Made by a program: the position numbers and the translations under genes
Notes under the pieces: model-generated
The model's database searches: none
Told to the model about the DNA's origin: nothing
The model's input: only the letters and a program-made list of their open reading frames with translations
Part shown: piece after piece, positions 20,226-33,284 of the stretch
Numbering within the stretch: the stretch's first letter is position 1
Layout: every line of letters begins with the position of its first letter
Source: Pontederia crassipes
Taxonomy: Eukaryota > Streptophyta > Magnoliopsida > Commelinales > Pontederiaceae
Assembly: GCA_030549335.1 (NCBI GenBank)
Contig: JAUKPH010000017.1
Coordinates: forward strand, 12,485,501-12,549,500
Direction of reading: 5' to 3'
Length of the DNA stretch: 64,000 nucleotides

Positions 20226-21772
20226 ATCTGCAAACAGACCTGAATGTTTGATTTATGCCTGAGAATGCATGTCTCCTTATTATGATTGGTGAAATTTTAT
20301 TCCTATGCTAATGAAATTTCCTTTTGTTATGATAGTTTTAATATGCTACCACGATTCTTGTTACTCCAGTTAATGGTTTAGTCCTTCTCATTAAACTAGT
20401 AGTTCGGGACTTTTTATTTCTGGTATATGGAAATGTGCTCTTATAACTATTCAACAGAAAAAAAAACTATTCAACAAGAAGATTTCTGTGAGATGTCGTC
20501 CTTTCTCCTCCAAAGAAAATCTGTTATGTCGAATTCAGTTGTCAAAAACTTTCTTACAATTCCATTTATCCTTCTTTAGACAAAAGAGGATTACTGCAGA
20601 ACTTAGGCAGTCATCCATTTGTATTTGCGTATCCCATTGATCATTGAAGTGTGGAGTCTCCACTCCTCAATCATGTAGGCTTTTGAAAATTTGTCCTTTC
20701 AGTAACTGCTTCTGGAACTTTCACATTCTTGTCCAGGTTTAAATTCGTTTATAAATTGCTCAATGAGGAGCAATAATCTAATGCGTTGTTTTTGTGGTTA
20801 TTCGGGTTGCATTTCATTTACTATTTCGGAATCAAGCTGTATTTTCAGTCCATAATCTCATGGTACTCCAGTTATCTTGCATTTGCTTATTTGTATAAAT
20901 GTCAACCCATACTTTAATTGGTTTAGTGTTTTATCGCCATTGTTTACTCTTTTTTTAGGAGTTGTTTATTATTTGTTTATTTGATAGGTACCAAAATTTG
21001 TCTTTTTATGTTCAAAATTAGGACATAACTTGAAAGATTAAGGTAAAATAGCTGAAGAATAATTGTGCTAGGCATAATTCTCATACGAATATTGTGCATG
21101 TTGAAGATATCAGTCATGATGTTCCACGGAATCAAGGTCTTTTTTCAATCTTTTATAAGGGGGAGGATAAATCTTGAGGTCCATTGTCACCCAGATTTTA
21201 TTAATTTAAACTCCTATATTAATCAGATTGGATATAGGGCTTTGGTGTACTTCTTGCGACTATGGTGTTTGATTGAATATATCATATGTCTAATTGTAGC
21301 ACATATGCCTTAAGACTCAAAGAATGGTATAGCCCCCTTGAAAAGTGTGATAATATGGTCCTAGAGGGTTATGTTTTCACTCTAGCAAATATATATTGTT
21401 GAAGTTGTTTTAAATCTTGTCCACCTGCACATCATTCCAATATTAAATCCTCTGAATATGTTTCTATCTAATTGTTTCAAAATTATAGGCTCCCGCGTGT
21501 TACAATAGTTTTGAATTTCAAAATTAATTTCTGAAGTGACATCATAAAGTTCGAGTTGTTGAATTTTGTTCTTTGGGTTCCATTATGTGTGTGTATGGAT
21601 TTGAGTCATTTGACGTTTAAGCTTCATTATCAATAGTTCGTTGTTCCTCCTGGTTCTTTTATTTTCATGAACAAAATGTGCATTCTTTTTTTTCCTTAAT
21701 TTTCTATCCATTCTACAGTAATTTCCAGTTCTCGCTGAAGTGTTACCAAGTGATTTCACCTTCTAGGAGAAT

Positions 21773-22090
21773 ATGGTTAATGCAATAAAAGGTCTTTTCA
21801 TTTCCTGGTATGGTTCCAGTAGAACCCTAAGATCGAATCCTTTCTTTATCCTCATTTTCATTTCTAATGTGTTTTTATGTTTGCATGTTCTCACAATTTA
21901 TGCAATCTCAAGTGATGTTCCCATGGCGCAGTTCATCATAAATCTCAATGCTTCAAAGCCAGCGTCTCAAAAATTTATAATACATGTACTTGACAGTACG
22001 CACATGTTTGTGCAATCTTATGCAGCTTCAGAGATCCGGGAGGCTATTTCTGAATTCAGAAACCAGAACACTTATGAGAAGCCGGCCTAA
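21773..22090 (+). CDS. TFB5: TFIIH subunit TFB5 (GTF2H5/TTDA)
   Basis: Exon 1 is 21773-21807 and exon 2 is 21913-22090; they join within a Cys codon (TG/gtatgg ... tcaag/T). The 70-residue product starts MVNAIKGLFISCDVPMAQFI, has the typical KFIIHVLDSTHMFVQ strand pattern and ends RNQNTYEKPA. TFB5 proteins are about 70 residues, so this is complete. TFB5 is the smallest subunit of the TFIIH core. It binds p52/TFB2 and helps the XPB helicase open DNA in nucleotide excision repair and in RNA polymerase II initiation. An acceptor-like tract (TTCTACAG at about 21712-21719) just before the ATG implies a spliced 5' UTR. A possible AATAAA signal lies at 22280-22285. Confidence 0.95.
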   Translation: MVNAIKGLFISWYGSSRTLRSNPFFILIFISNVFLCLHVLTIYAISSDVPMAQFIINLNASKPASQKFIIHVLDSTHMFVQSYAASEIREAISEFRNQNTYEKPA

Positions 22091-22330
22091 TGCTTTTGCT
22101 CAGGGTTCGGTTGCTAAAACTTTGTCCTGAATGTTATGAAATTAGTTTTGACCTGCTACTTTGCCACATTGAAGGATTTCGATGAAGGGATATGCAGCAT
22201 TAGATATCTTCTTTTACTACTTTGTGAGCAATTTTTTAATCATGCGTGAAAGAGATTAAATTTGTGTTGTTCCTGCGACAATAAATGCTGGTTGACGGGC
22301 GTGCCATTTTCTCTAGTACGAAAGAGCTTA

Positions 22331-22768
22331 GGCCCGTATGTCCCGTGGCTAAGCTTATAAGCAATTTATAAGATGGTTTGAAAAAATCTCAATATTTGGT
22401 AACATATGGCTTATAAAATGATATCAAATTTGCTTATAAATAAAAAAATAAGTAGAAAGAGAGCTGTTTATTTTTTTAAAAAAATCAGTTAGTTGTATTA
22501 TAATTAGCTAATTATTATTAATATAAGTAGTTTTATTCAAATATGTAATTATTTATTTTTAAAAATAAATTTTAGTCAATAAAATATTTATCAGTTATTT
22601 TATATGCTTGTTCGGTTACTCTTTTTTTCTTTATTTATTTCTAAAGAAAGTAGAAGGGCATTATTTTTTATTTCCTCTATTAAAGTTATTATTCAATTAA
22701 AAAATATTATTCAATTATGCTGTGCATCTTGTTTTTTCCCTCTTGAACTCTCAAATTCAAACAAAGCC
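22331..22768. mobile_element. Probable Tourist-like MITE downstream of TFB5
   Basis: The left end is TTA/GGCCCGTATGTCCC. The right end, CAAACAAAGCC/TGA, is inverted to it with several mismatches. The interior is AT-rich and non-coding. Confidence 0.5.
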
Positions 22769-22842
22769 TGAAGCACATATTAAGTCAAAATCGGAAAAGG
22801 CAAAAAATATTTCCACGCACGGAATCCATGTTAAGTTCATGA

Positions 22843-23376
22843 TTAACTTTTTTCTCTTTGCTTCTCTTCTTGCCATCTGCCCACCATTGTGGCAATAAAC
22901 ACTTCTGATCTTCTCTTCAAATCATCACCGTCGTCGTCAGCATCTTGGCCACGCGACTCTCTGCTCTCCGCCGTAAACCCTCCCGATCGCATTTGCGAGT
23001 CACTTTCAGATCTCAGTTGCTCATCCTGATAATTGGCGCAATCACCACCATCACTATCTTCAACAAGGTCAAAATCATGATGCAACTCAGGTTCTGCAAC
23101 CTCGTGCCCCGTCAAAATCATCTTCCAATCATGATTATCAACATCATCATTGAATGTGTTGCCCATGACTTGTTTCCTGCCTGTGCTGTGCATCCATGGT
23201 AGTAGGTGATTCTGATCATGACGGGCACTGGACCTGGAGGATGAAGTTGCGCTGCTCACGACAAAGATGGCAACAGCTAAGAGGTTCAACAATAGAAACA
23301 CAGTGGTGGAATAGGAGCCAACTTGCTTGACCTGGGCGAGCAACTCGCCAACCTCGGGACAAGCTGTTGAAATCAT
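22843..23376 (-). CDS. Small membrane-anchored protein with DUF761-like C-terminus
   Basis: This is an uninterrupted 177-codon frame. Residues about 22-42 (YSTTVFLLLNLLAVAIFVVSS) form one predicted membrane segment. The middle is acidic and serine-rich. The last 25 residues (DDLKRRSEVFIATMVGRWQE) match the pattern of the plant DUF761 tail, [DE]LNRR.E.FI. Codon use is coherent and GC is above the flanks. DUF761 proteins are common in plants, their molecular role is unknown, and many respond to stress or cotyledon/vascular signals. The start chosen is the first ATG of the frame. It is the convergent neighbour of TFB5 and tandem with the AHL gene. The family assignment rests on the tail only. 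Confidence 0.75.
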   Translation of the reverse strand: MISTACPEVGELLAQVKQVGSYSTTVFLLLNLLAVAIFVVSSATSSSRSSARHDQNHLLPWMHSTGRKQVMGNTFNDDVDNHDWKMILTGHEVAEPELHHDFDLVEDSDGGDCANYQDEQLRSESDSQMRSGGFTAESRESRGQDADDDGDDLKRRSEVFIATMVGRWQEEKQREKS

Positions 23377-23379
23377 GAC

Positions 23380-24425
23380 GGTTGCATGCTTCGGGGGGTT
23401 TTTGCTATTAGCTGCTGAAATGGTTTTGTGCTGTGCTTTGTAGCAATCATCTATTTATGTTGTGTTTGTGTGTCTGGCTTACGGGAAGAGGAGGGTTTCC
23501 AAGAAAAATGTTGCAACCTTTGTGCACTCCACAGAGATGAGAGAGAAAAAAATGAAGATGCACTGTACATTCTCCGTGAAAAGGTAAAAAACTCGCAGCT
23601 TCGTAAGGAATTTTGGGGTAAATATGTAGGAAGCCTAAATGTTCCTTATTTTGTCTGAATGTTAGAAGATTTGCTTCCTGGAAACTTAGGTGGCAAGTAC
23701 CTCGTATGGCATCAACTTATTGAAGTAATAGGAAATCTATTGGGAGGAATAGATGATCAAAATTATGAACCGAGTTTATTCATATGAGTATATGCTCGTT
23801 AACAAAATTCTTGCTAAAAACTTCATCCAACAGTAATAGAAGATTTGTTCCCTGAAATGATCCAGATTAATAAAAAAAAATCTCTTGACGATGATGGAAA
23901 AAGAAATAACATCGAAACATTATCCAAAAAATTGTGGTTTCATGGAGGCATTTATTGGGAAAGAACTCGAAGTCAATGGGCAACCAACTTATTTTTGCAG
24001 GCTGTTCCATATCTGACGAAACAACTAAAATATATGAAAATGTAAGACCAATAAAAAATTCGACATGGGCGCCAAAGAGATGCATTCAGATTGAGAAAGT
24101 AAAGAAAAATCACACAGCGAGAAACTTCACTAGCATTTACTGATTGACTTTAGGCATCACATGATTCAAAGAAGAAAAAATGCCTTACAACTTTTAAGCT
24201 GTAAGCTAATGCGACAAGTACAACAATGATAGACAAGAAACACGATTAGGGGAAAGCGGCTAACCGAAAGAAACCATGACCAGAACCAGTTAAACCAGCC
24301 ATACGACGACAGTGTTACAGAATGGGAAGACTCTAGTCGATGTCGAGGCAGCTGAGAGCGAGAATAATAAAACATCTTCCCATAGTCAGCCTGAAGCCTC
24401 AATAAGAGACGTGGGCCATCCTGAT
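23380..24425. other. Spacer and AHL 3' flank
   Basis: This covers the promoter side of the DUF761-like gene and the 3' untranslated side of the AHL gene. The 76-codon frame at 23428-23658 begins with a hydrophobic stretch but has no recognisable family. I see no repeat boundary. Confidence 0.5.
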
Positions 24426-24429
24426 TAAT

Positions 24430-27400
24430 TCACCCTCCAGGCAGAGTTATGTTAATATCGGTGGTCGTCACTGTCGTCGAATTCCGCTGTTCAGGTATAG
24501 CCTGCAGGGGTGCAGCAGCCCAAGTTTCCACCCTGTAGGATGGTGCCGTTATGATGCCTGATTGTGGCAGTGAACTTTGCTGCACTTGCCCGTGGCCGTG
24601 TGGGTCTTCCATCTCTGTTCTAGCAAATTGAATCGAATGTGCAGGCTTCAAGAGTGATGTGACATCTAACTTTGCCTTCTTTGTCTTTTGCTCCATCTGG
24701 TAGCTTGGCAAAAAACTCCCTACCACAACCTGATAGGAAAAGGATGTCAATGCCAAGAACATATAGGTTCTCAATATTCACTTTCAAATAATAATCACTA
24801 GCCAAGACAGTATTACAAGAAGGAGGATCTGAAATGTATTGTGAGGAAATGATGTCATCTAATTCAACATTAGCAATATGTAAATGCTCTTTTCATTGAA
24901 ATTGAGAAAGATTATTACATGCACAGGACTGGCAGCTACCAATAGACCAGCAACAGCTCCACCTAGAACTCGGCCATCTGGACTTGCCAACGAAACACTC
25001 ATGCCACCAGAACGACTTCTGGTGCCCCCACTTTCAGTGGGCATAAATGAACCAGAGAGCGAAAGCAACTCAAATCGACCCTACAAACAGAATGCATGTC
25101 ATGCCACTGTTGGAGGTGGGCAAAAGAATATTGAACACAAAAAATAATAGTATCCAAACATTTACATTTTCTATAATGGGTTAGGGACCCAAATCAGAGC
25201 ATCAAAATAATATGAACCACTCAGAAGATCCTATGTAAGTAGCAATGATATAAAGAACAAGATTGCAGTGAGGTAACAGAGAGAATCCAAGAACCTTATT
25301 TCATGGCCTGTAGACTAACATCAACTGGTTGTCCGATACAAAAAGTGTAAAATGGTGAGAAAACTGGAAAACAAGTAGGGCATCTTTATATATGGTGATG
25401 GTGCCATAGATAGATTGCTTTGCATACATGATTAGCAATGAAATTTTGGGCTTCAGATTTCAATATATCAGCTACTCCAGTAATCTAGAAACGTGTTCAG
25501 TAACCATTTTCAAATATAATAAAGAACTTAGAGAACCTCATCCATGCATCTATTAATATCATATATAAAAAAGAAACTTGAGATTGTTTTGGACGAGAAA
25601 CTTGAAAAATAATCTGCACATTTGGCAATAATCAGTAAGTTGACATGAAGCGAAAAACTCTAGAAGAATGAGCGAACCAATTAAAGATGTCATGCATGCA
25701 TGTGTTTTGTTTCACATTTTTGGCATGGGAAGGGTGACAAAAGAAGTTGGATAATAAGGTGATGCCTCTTTAGGAGTTGCTTCAAAATAAAAGTTAATTT
25801 TGGGTTCTTGGTAGTTGGTACTTAAAAGCCAGTATTAGCTCATAAAGAATGACCCAAAAAAATTCAAAATTGAACCAAAAGAAAATACTCAGACCTATAC
25901 TATCTTTCAAGTAATTTTCTATGGATCTCAGCTTTATAAGAGTTCGGATTTAGTGTCATACTTTCATCTGCTGGAGCAATAACTAAGATTAGCCTCCTTT
26001 CCTAAAGGACATGTTATAGAATTGTCACGTATTAGGAAAAATGGCATGCAAGTCAAAGACTTCAAACCAGAAGCTTTTACAAGTAAATAGACAACCACAA
26101 ATTCTAGGGGTCATCCTTTTCCTTCTCGAAAAAAAATACATAAGCAAATAGACTCAGATCCTAAAACAGATATTTTTCACAAGTTCAATAATGATTGAGA
26201 AATGATGCCTCATTTACATCTTTTAGACCAGCACACTAGTTATTTCTGCACTTTTGAAATTGGCAATACAATATCTCCAGACCGCTACGACAATCATATT
26301 AAATAATTTATAATCAGTAAATCAAGTGTTGTAATGACAATAGCTTAATTTTCTCTGTTCTCGTCATGAGCACAAATATTACTTTATGGTTCACTTACAC
26401 ATTCAGGAACGTTTTTTTTAACTTTGCCAAATTATTCATGATTCACATGCATCCCACGTTATGCCAGTCAAAAAGAAATTGATTAATCATAAAAAGACAT
26501 TAGAACATCATTTTTATATTACGAAATAATTAGAATGAATTAAGGAAAATCTAAATAATAATCAAAAGTCCATGATGACTCCTATAAATATCTGATCCCT
26601 TACCTTTTAAGTACATTGTGAAAGAAATTACAACATGGAAATATGTAATCAAAACTTTATCATCCACCATGATCGATAGATATCAGTTTATAAAGAAAAG
26701 GAAAAGAATTGCAGTATAAACAATGTGCAAAAAGTTGATCGAAAGTCAAAACTCTAAATGCTTGTGACTCAACAAACAAGAGTTAACTCCAAACCTCATA
26801 AGTCAGTGTGCCACCAGAAGAATCAAGTTGACGAAGGGTCACATTCGATATAATGCCATTAGCAGACAGGATGCAAATAGCGCTGGGGCCTTGTTGTGAA
26901 AAGGAGATGATCTTCATCGTAACATCCTGTTTAAAGAAGGATCAGCAGTATATAAAAAAATCTGTGATCAGATTTAAAGCTGGACAAGCAAAATTGGCAA
27001 TCTATAACCGCAAACAAAGGGAATCTGCATTTTAATATTCGAAAGGATGACGAAAAATTCACAAACCCTCAACAACAGATAAGACTTCAAGAAAATATGA
27101 TTTTATAACTACGAAAAAAGGATATTAAAAAAAATACTCTAAACAAGACAATAATACCAAGTTGTGTTATTTCAGCCTCAATTTTTATGTAAGGCAATAA
27201 ATATGATTTTAACAAAGATAGTGATGCTAGAAATTATTTTTAATGTAAAAACAAATTGACAGATTATCTCATGAAAACTTAAATGAAATAGGAAATTGGA
27301 TATCCGACTTGTTTTATTTCGTGTGAGATTTAAATGCTACCTCCCCACTCGCAACAGTAATGATATGAGGTGTGAAGTTTGCACCAGCTGCGCATGCCAC

Positions 27401-28774
27401 CATTTCACCTGCAAAATATATCCAAAGGCATCACATATATATCGTTCCATGTTAATGACAAGATATGGTTGCAGAAAAAGGGTCGAGTAGTGATGTATTA
27501 AGTGAATCATCTAAAATTTTGGACAAAATTTGTTAACAAGCAGCTTACATCCAAGTTCACACTGATGGTGGTGATTTAATAGAATGAAGAGAATAAGTCA
27601 GGATAATTCTGATAAATTTGTCTATTCTTCATCTTAACACCAGTGGTCCCATGTTTGGCAGAGCAGTGCTAAGGCCACTCCTAAAGAACCTTGGGAACAT
27701 CCAATTCTCAAGCCCACACAGTAGTTCAAGTGGACTTCCAATGTCCATGTCAACTCTCCCTCCCTACTTTTCCGCATCCTACTTCATACCATCTCATGTT
27801 GCATCAGATGTTCCCCCTGTAACCAGCATCAGAAGAAACCCCACTCTTTGCCTGATCAAAAAATTCAAGCACTCATCTCTCCACCACCTACAAGATGACA
27901 ACAGTTGCCATCTCCGTAAGAATTGGGATCTCAATCTCGTGGTCCCATGAACACATCACCCCCTTCCAACTGACCTACTTCTACAGTCACAAGTAGAGAG
28001 CTACCACCAAACTAGAACTCAAAGCTGATGGTGAGCGAGCAACAACGAGACAGAAGCAGACAGATCGCATTCGGGAACAAGAAAACACCATTTTGGCCTC
28101 TACATCATCAATTCCAAATCGAACAAGCCCTAAAAAACTTCTAATCAAAACTAAGATAATGAAACGTTTTCAAAAGTTCGCATTTAAAGAATAAGGATTT
28201 GTAAAATTTAGAAACAGTAATTAAAGGGAAAAAGGAAATTATCTGGAGTTTTATGGGAAAATAGACAGCATTAAATAAGAAATGTTTTTTTTGAGGTGAT
28301 TTCTTGATTGAAAAAATAACGATGAGAGAACAAGTTTTTATTACCTGAAGGCTCCAACTCGAAGTTATAGTTCGGTGACTTGCTGACCGAACCCAGTGGC
28401 CGCGCCCTACCCCGCTTCATCACCGCCCCCACCGCCGCCGCCGGCGTGTACTCCCCGCCCACCAACGGCGCCGACGCCGAGATCGGCATCGGGTTCAGCG
28501 GCTGCACCGGCCTCCCGTCGGGCCCGTACTTCCTCGGCCTCCCTCGCTTCTTCTTGACCACCTCAGCCGACCCGGCTGACGCCGGCGCTGGCCCCCCAAT
28601 CGCCAGCATCCCCGATGGCGGCGCAGCAATCACAGGGACCGCCGCTGCCGGCGCTGTCGGAGCCGCCACCACCCCTCCTCCACCTTCGCCGTGGCTAGAG
28701 TTCTCTGTCCTCTCCACTCCCGCAGCTGACGCCGCCGCCGTTGGAAGCTGAAAGCTCCCACCTACATCCGCCAT
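24430..28774 (-). CDS. AHL: AT-hook motif nuclear-localized (AHL) protein
   Basis: Five exons (minus strand): 28345-28774, 27341-27408, 26795-26926, 24919-25080 and 24430-24729. All have GT..AG introns and phases that join, giving 363 residues. An Ala/Gly-rich N-terminus is followed by an AT-hook with KKKRGRPRKYGPDG (residues about 74-87). A second, degenerate hook is KRGRARPLGS (about 120-129). A PPC/DUF296 domain then reads from NFTPHIITVASGEDVTMKII through QQGPSAICILSANG and GRFELLSLSGSF to GLLVAASPVHVVVGSF. AHL proteins bind AT-rich minor groove and form trimers through the PPC domain; they regulate growth genes in the nucleus. The intron-containing, two-hook form is the type II/clade B class. 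An in-frame ATG 27 codons upstream (28855) is possible, but MADVGG fits the family better. Exon 1 is far more GC-rich than the rest. Confidence 0.95.
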
Positions 28775-29160
28775 CTTCGTCTCTAACACCACCAGAGAAG
28801 GTACGCTGTCTCCTCCCCTCCCCCTCCGCGCATAGAGTGAAGCAAAGCGCCCCAAGCTTAAACCCTAGAAGCGCTAAACCGCACCGGCCCAAGTCGAGCT
28901 CCGGGAGCACCGATCAAGGCTCCTAAGGTAACCTCGAGCTGCTGCCGCCGTTAGAGCACGGAGAAGTGGAGCTACAAGCGTCCATGGAAAATCCCGAATT
29001 AAAGAAAATAAGAAAATAGTGGGAAACTAATAAAAACCGCCAAAATATTTTTTTCCTCTTTTATTGCGTCCGCTTTTTTTCTCGCCGGAAACCGGCTAAA
29101 AAAATACCAGAGACGCCGGAGGAGATGAAGGCGACGGAGAACAAAGTGGCGAAGTAGATG
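28775..29160 (-). promoter_or_regulatory. AHL 5' UTR and proximal promoter
   Basis: GC-rich, pyrimidine-rich (minus strand) sequence lies directly upstream of the AHL start and fades into AT-rich spacer beyond about 29000. No specific element was assigned. Confidence 0.45.
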
Positions 29161-29909
29161 AGAAAATTTATTGGAAATTTCTTAAAGAGAGAGAGAGATC
29201 CAGAAAAAAAAAGATAATTAATTTGAGATAAAGTAACAGAAAAAAAGGCATTAAAAAATTATGTAGAAAACTGGGAAAAGACGTTAAATAATAATTGCGT
29301 AATAAATTATTCATTCGGCCACGGAAATCGAAATATGCTGGCTGTTACTTTCAATAATATATTTTTTTATTTATATCTTTTAAATAAATATTATTTGTTC
29401 TCCCGTCCATTACGAGGAAAAGGCTCGTAACATGGGCGAGGCGGGAAGGGGCGAAATTATTGGGGGCTAATTTTATTGTTTTAAATTAATAGTTATTTTT
29501 TTTAATTTAGTTAACAATTTTTTATAATTGGGGAGTTCACCTGCTCCCTCCTCTTGTCGTCGTCTTTTATTTTGACCCATTAACGAGAATAAATAAAATA
29601 AAATACAAAATTTAAGGCCCTTGTGATGGGAAGGAATAACGAGAATGCCACTGTGCATTCCCCTTTTCGGCTTTTTTCGCGGTACCACGGAAACTTCGTT
29701 TACGTGCGGTGCTGCGCGCTGTTTTGTGCCAGTTTCTGGTCACCTCCCGGTGCACGGACTCCGAGGACACCTTTGACCGTTGACGACGCGGCCCCACCGT
29801 TTCCGCGAGTCAAAAGGCCGTGCGCGAGTTGAACCGGTTCCCGGTTCGGACCGGTACCTGTTTTTCTAAGTTTTTCTCTTTTTTTTTATAAAAATGATGA
29901 ATATGACAG

Positions 29910-30680
29910 TGTTGTCGGGGCCGGGCCGGACCGGTCCGACCGCTAACCGGTCACTAATTCGGCCCATTTGGAGTTTCAAAATCTAACCTCCATTTGGACT
30001 GGATTGAACCGAATCAAACCGGACAAAAATTAATCAAAATCAGTTAAAATCATATTGAACCGGATTTTTTTATCAATAAAAAAAATTTATTTTTTTATTA
30101 TGAGATGATTTGATAAGAATTATTACTATAAATTTGAAAAATATCAAAAATGAACTTTCTTCATAAACATTCATATTGGCTCATTAGTCTCCTCCTTCAT
30201 TTATAGATGTAAATTGACTCTCACTTTGCAATTATTAGCAATGTGAGACTATTTTTGTGCACTCACTTGTTCTTTCTCTCTTCATTTAATTTTAAATTTA
30301 TTAAATTTTGAGCTTTAATTCATGATCTTATTTTATTTTTTAATATCATCAATGTATATTATAATATAAATTAATTATATATTTATTATATTAATATAAT
30401 ATTTATCATATTAGATAAATTAATTATGAACAAATAGTGCACACTTCTTTCTTATATGTATAATACACAATAATGCTATAATATACTTAGTATAGTATAA
30501 TACATTTTGATATCATATATATACTTATATAATTGAAATATCATAGCTTAATTTACTATTATCATATTAAATATAATATTTTATTACTATCCGGTCCGAC
30601 CGATCGGTCCAATCGGTCCGACCGATTCGACTTGAAATAGACATTTTTTCGGATCGTCATCCGGTCCGGTCCTAACAACA
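29910..30680. mobile_element. CCGGTC-rich MITE-like element (copy M2, intact ends)
   Basis: The left end TGTTGTCGGGGCCGGGCCGG matches the reverse complement of the right end, TGTTGTTAGGACCGGACCGG, at 16 of 20 positions. Subterminal repeats ACCGGTCCGACCG and CGGTCCGACCGATTCGAC flank an AT-rich middle. It is the best-preserved copy in the window and serves as the reference for M1, M3 and M4. Confidence 0.75.
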
Positions 30681-31267
30681 TTCAATATGATTTTGTTTCT
30701 CTTTTAATATATATTTTAAAAAAAAATGTTTAATGATTTCATCTAAAATTGGACATGTCCAAGTAGTGGATTGGTAGGCGCCATAGTCAACACACAACAA
30801 AGGTTATTTGACTTTTTTTTAATCAATTAAAATGTGGATTTGATCATGATGGTGGTCCTATTAAGTTTTTGTTGTTTTGAATTATTCATGTGATGACATA
30901 AATTCTAATCCTTATGCATTTCTTTTATTGTAAACGGTAATATGTTAACGTATATTATGAAGTAAATGGGTGATGCGTGCATGAACAAAAAAAATTTGAA
31001 TAATAAAAGTGATGTGATATTAAATAGAGCATTTTTATGTATGTCATTCAAAGTATAGTTATATTTTTCTTTAATAAAATAATAGTAAAAAATTCTTGGC
31101 TGATCATTTTTCATTTTATTATGTCATGTCATCTCAAATTTTTTAATACCACGATCTGTATGTATTCTTATGGACCCTAGGATTAAAAAAATTAAGTATT
31201 AGATTATTACAATATTCTGGCAATATATTCAAAAGTCACTTATTAGAATAAATCAAAGCTCATTTTT

Positions 31268-31395
31268 CCAAAGGTACCATCACTGTCACTTAAAAAATAC
31301 TAATGAGTGTTTAAATTGTTGACATTTTTACCATGAAGTAAAATGAAGTGACAATAATATTTTTTTAGAGTGACAATAGTGATGTCCTTTTCTAA
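31268..31395. mobile_element. Small foldback MITE
   Basis: AAAGGTACCATCACTGTCAC is inverted to GTGACAATAGTGATGTCCTT at the other end, about 125 bp away, with repeated GTGACA units inside. It is non-coding. Confidence 0.55.
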
Positions 31396-32289
31396 AAGAT
31401 AAAGAACTAGTAGAAAAATGACAAACCACCTTTAGCTTTCCAGAAAGAATATTATTATTTCCAATTATATCCTTATATTTTTAATCACATATTAATATTG
31501 TTTTTATTTATTCATTATACTAAATAACAACCATTTAGTTAAATATTTAGCTACAAAATATTATATTTTAAAATTTTACTCATTTAATTCAAATACGAAT
31601 TAAAATGAACATATCAAAACTTTCTTATCCTCAAGAATGGCATTCTAAGTTTTATTCCATTTAGATTTATTCTCTAAGGAATCTTATGATAAAGTATTGG
31701 TTAAAAAATGATGACTATACATCAATGTTATTAAAATCGAAGCGGACTGATCGGTTTAATCATTCAGTTTGGTTTCATATGAAATCGATTTTTGATGTTG
31801 AACTAAAAAAATCTTATTGAACATGTCAAATTGAACCGTTAATTTGAAAACAAAAAAAAGAAAATAGGGAAATTAAAAAAAAAGGAATACAAGGAAGGTT
31901 AAAGAGGAGGAAAATGATAGGTATAAAATTAAATAGAAATTGAAATAAGATGAGGTAAGTATTTAAAATTGAATAATGTTAAAATGAAAATTTATCAAAA
32001 GGTCATAAATAAAGAAAAAAAAGGAAAGTGTCAAAGAAAAAATAAATAAGAATAATTTACGATAAAAATTATTAATATAGCATCTATCATCATTAAACAA
32101 TATATACTAAATCAATAATAATCTATTTATACTTATAAGTTAACCATTATTATTTATCATCATTAAAAGTTTTAATAAATAAAATTACATCATATTAATT
32201 CACTACAAGAAAATTATCATTTTTCGACAGGCAATTTCCGACGGTTTGAAATCCGACGCAATTTGCGACAAATTTTGCGACGGTTCAAT

Positions 32290-32960
32290 TTCCGACGGAT
32301 TTTCCGACGGTTACGACCGTCGAAAATGAAAATAATAAATTATATAATTTGTTATATTATTATTTTATTTTTTGACACTTAGGAACGTCGATATTTCCGA
32401 CGGATATCCATCCGTCGCAATTTGCGACGGATTTTTCGACGGTTCTGACCGTCGGAAAGGAAAATAATAAATTATATAATTTCTTATATTATTATTTTAT
32501 TTTTCAACGGTTAGGAACGTCGATATCTCCGACGGATACCCATCCGTCGCAATTTATGACGGATTTTTCGACGGTTACGACCGTCGTAAAGTAAAATAAT
32601 AAATTATATAATTTGTTATATTATTATTTTATTTTTTGATGATTAAGAACGTCGATATTTCCGACGGTTACGACCGTCGTAAAGTAAAATAATAAATTAT
32701 ATAATTTATTATATTATTATTTTATTTTTCGACGATTAGGAACGTCGATTTTTCGACGGTTACCTATCCGTCGTAATTTACGACGGATTTTCCGACGGTT
32801 ACGACCGTCGAAAAGTAAAATAATAAATTTTATAATTTATTATTTTATTATTTTATTTTTTGACGGTTAGGAACGTCGATATTTCCGACGGATACCATCC
32901 GTCGCCAAATCCGTCGCAATTTCTAACGGTCGTAACCGTCGGTAAATGTATAATAATATC
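32290..32960. repeat. Palindrome-bearing tandem repeats of the CACTA element
   Basis: About five units of roughly 100-130 bp carry TTTCGACGGTTACGACCGTC, then an AT spacer with AAAATAATAAATTATATAA, then GGAACGTCGATATTTCCGAC. The motif CCGACGG and its complement CCGTCGG alternate, so each unit holds one or more short hairpins. In CACTA elements such subterminal motifs are transposase binding sites. Confidence 0.88.
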
Positions 32961-33284
32961 ATATAGGAGTATTTTATTAATATAACTAGCGACGGCCCAA
33001 GCCGTCGCAATTACCGACGATTTCGACTGTCGATAATGAACCGTCGGTAAAATAAAAAATAAATATTATATATAACTAAATATATTTTCGACGGTCATAA
33101 TCGTCGGTAATTTTAAAAATAATTAATATTTACGTTTTCGACGGCCGGAACCGTCGGTAATTAAAATTTTGTTATCCCACTTTTTCTTTTTTCCTTTTCC
33201 CGCTTTCTCTTTCCCCTTATATATAATTCCTCTTTTCCTCCTCTCTCTCTCCCTCCTCTCCTCTCTCTCTCTCCCTCTCCCTCT

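Noticed and set aside
24884-25147. Plus-strand 87-codon frame
   Set aside because: It is the antisense of AHL exon 24919-25080.
28380-28751. Plus-strand 123-codon alanine-rich frame
   Set aside because: It is the antisense of GC-rich AHL exon 1.
32290-32960. CRISPR-like regularly spaced palindromic repeats
   Set aside because: Spacers are themselves repeated, units are over 100 bp, and the block lies between CACTA ends in a plant genome.
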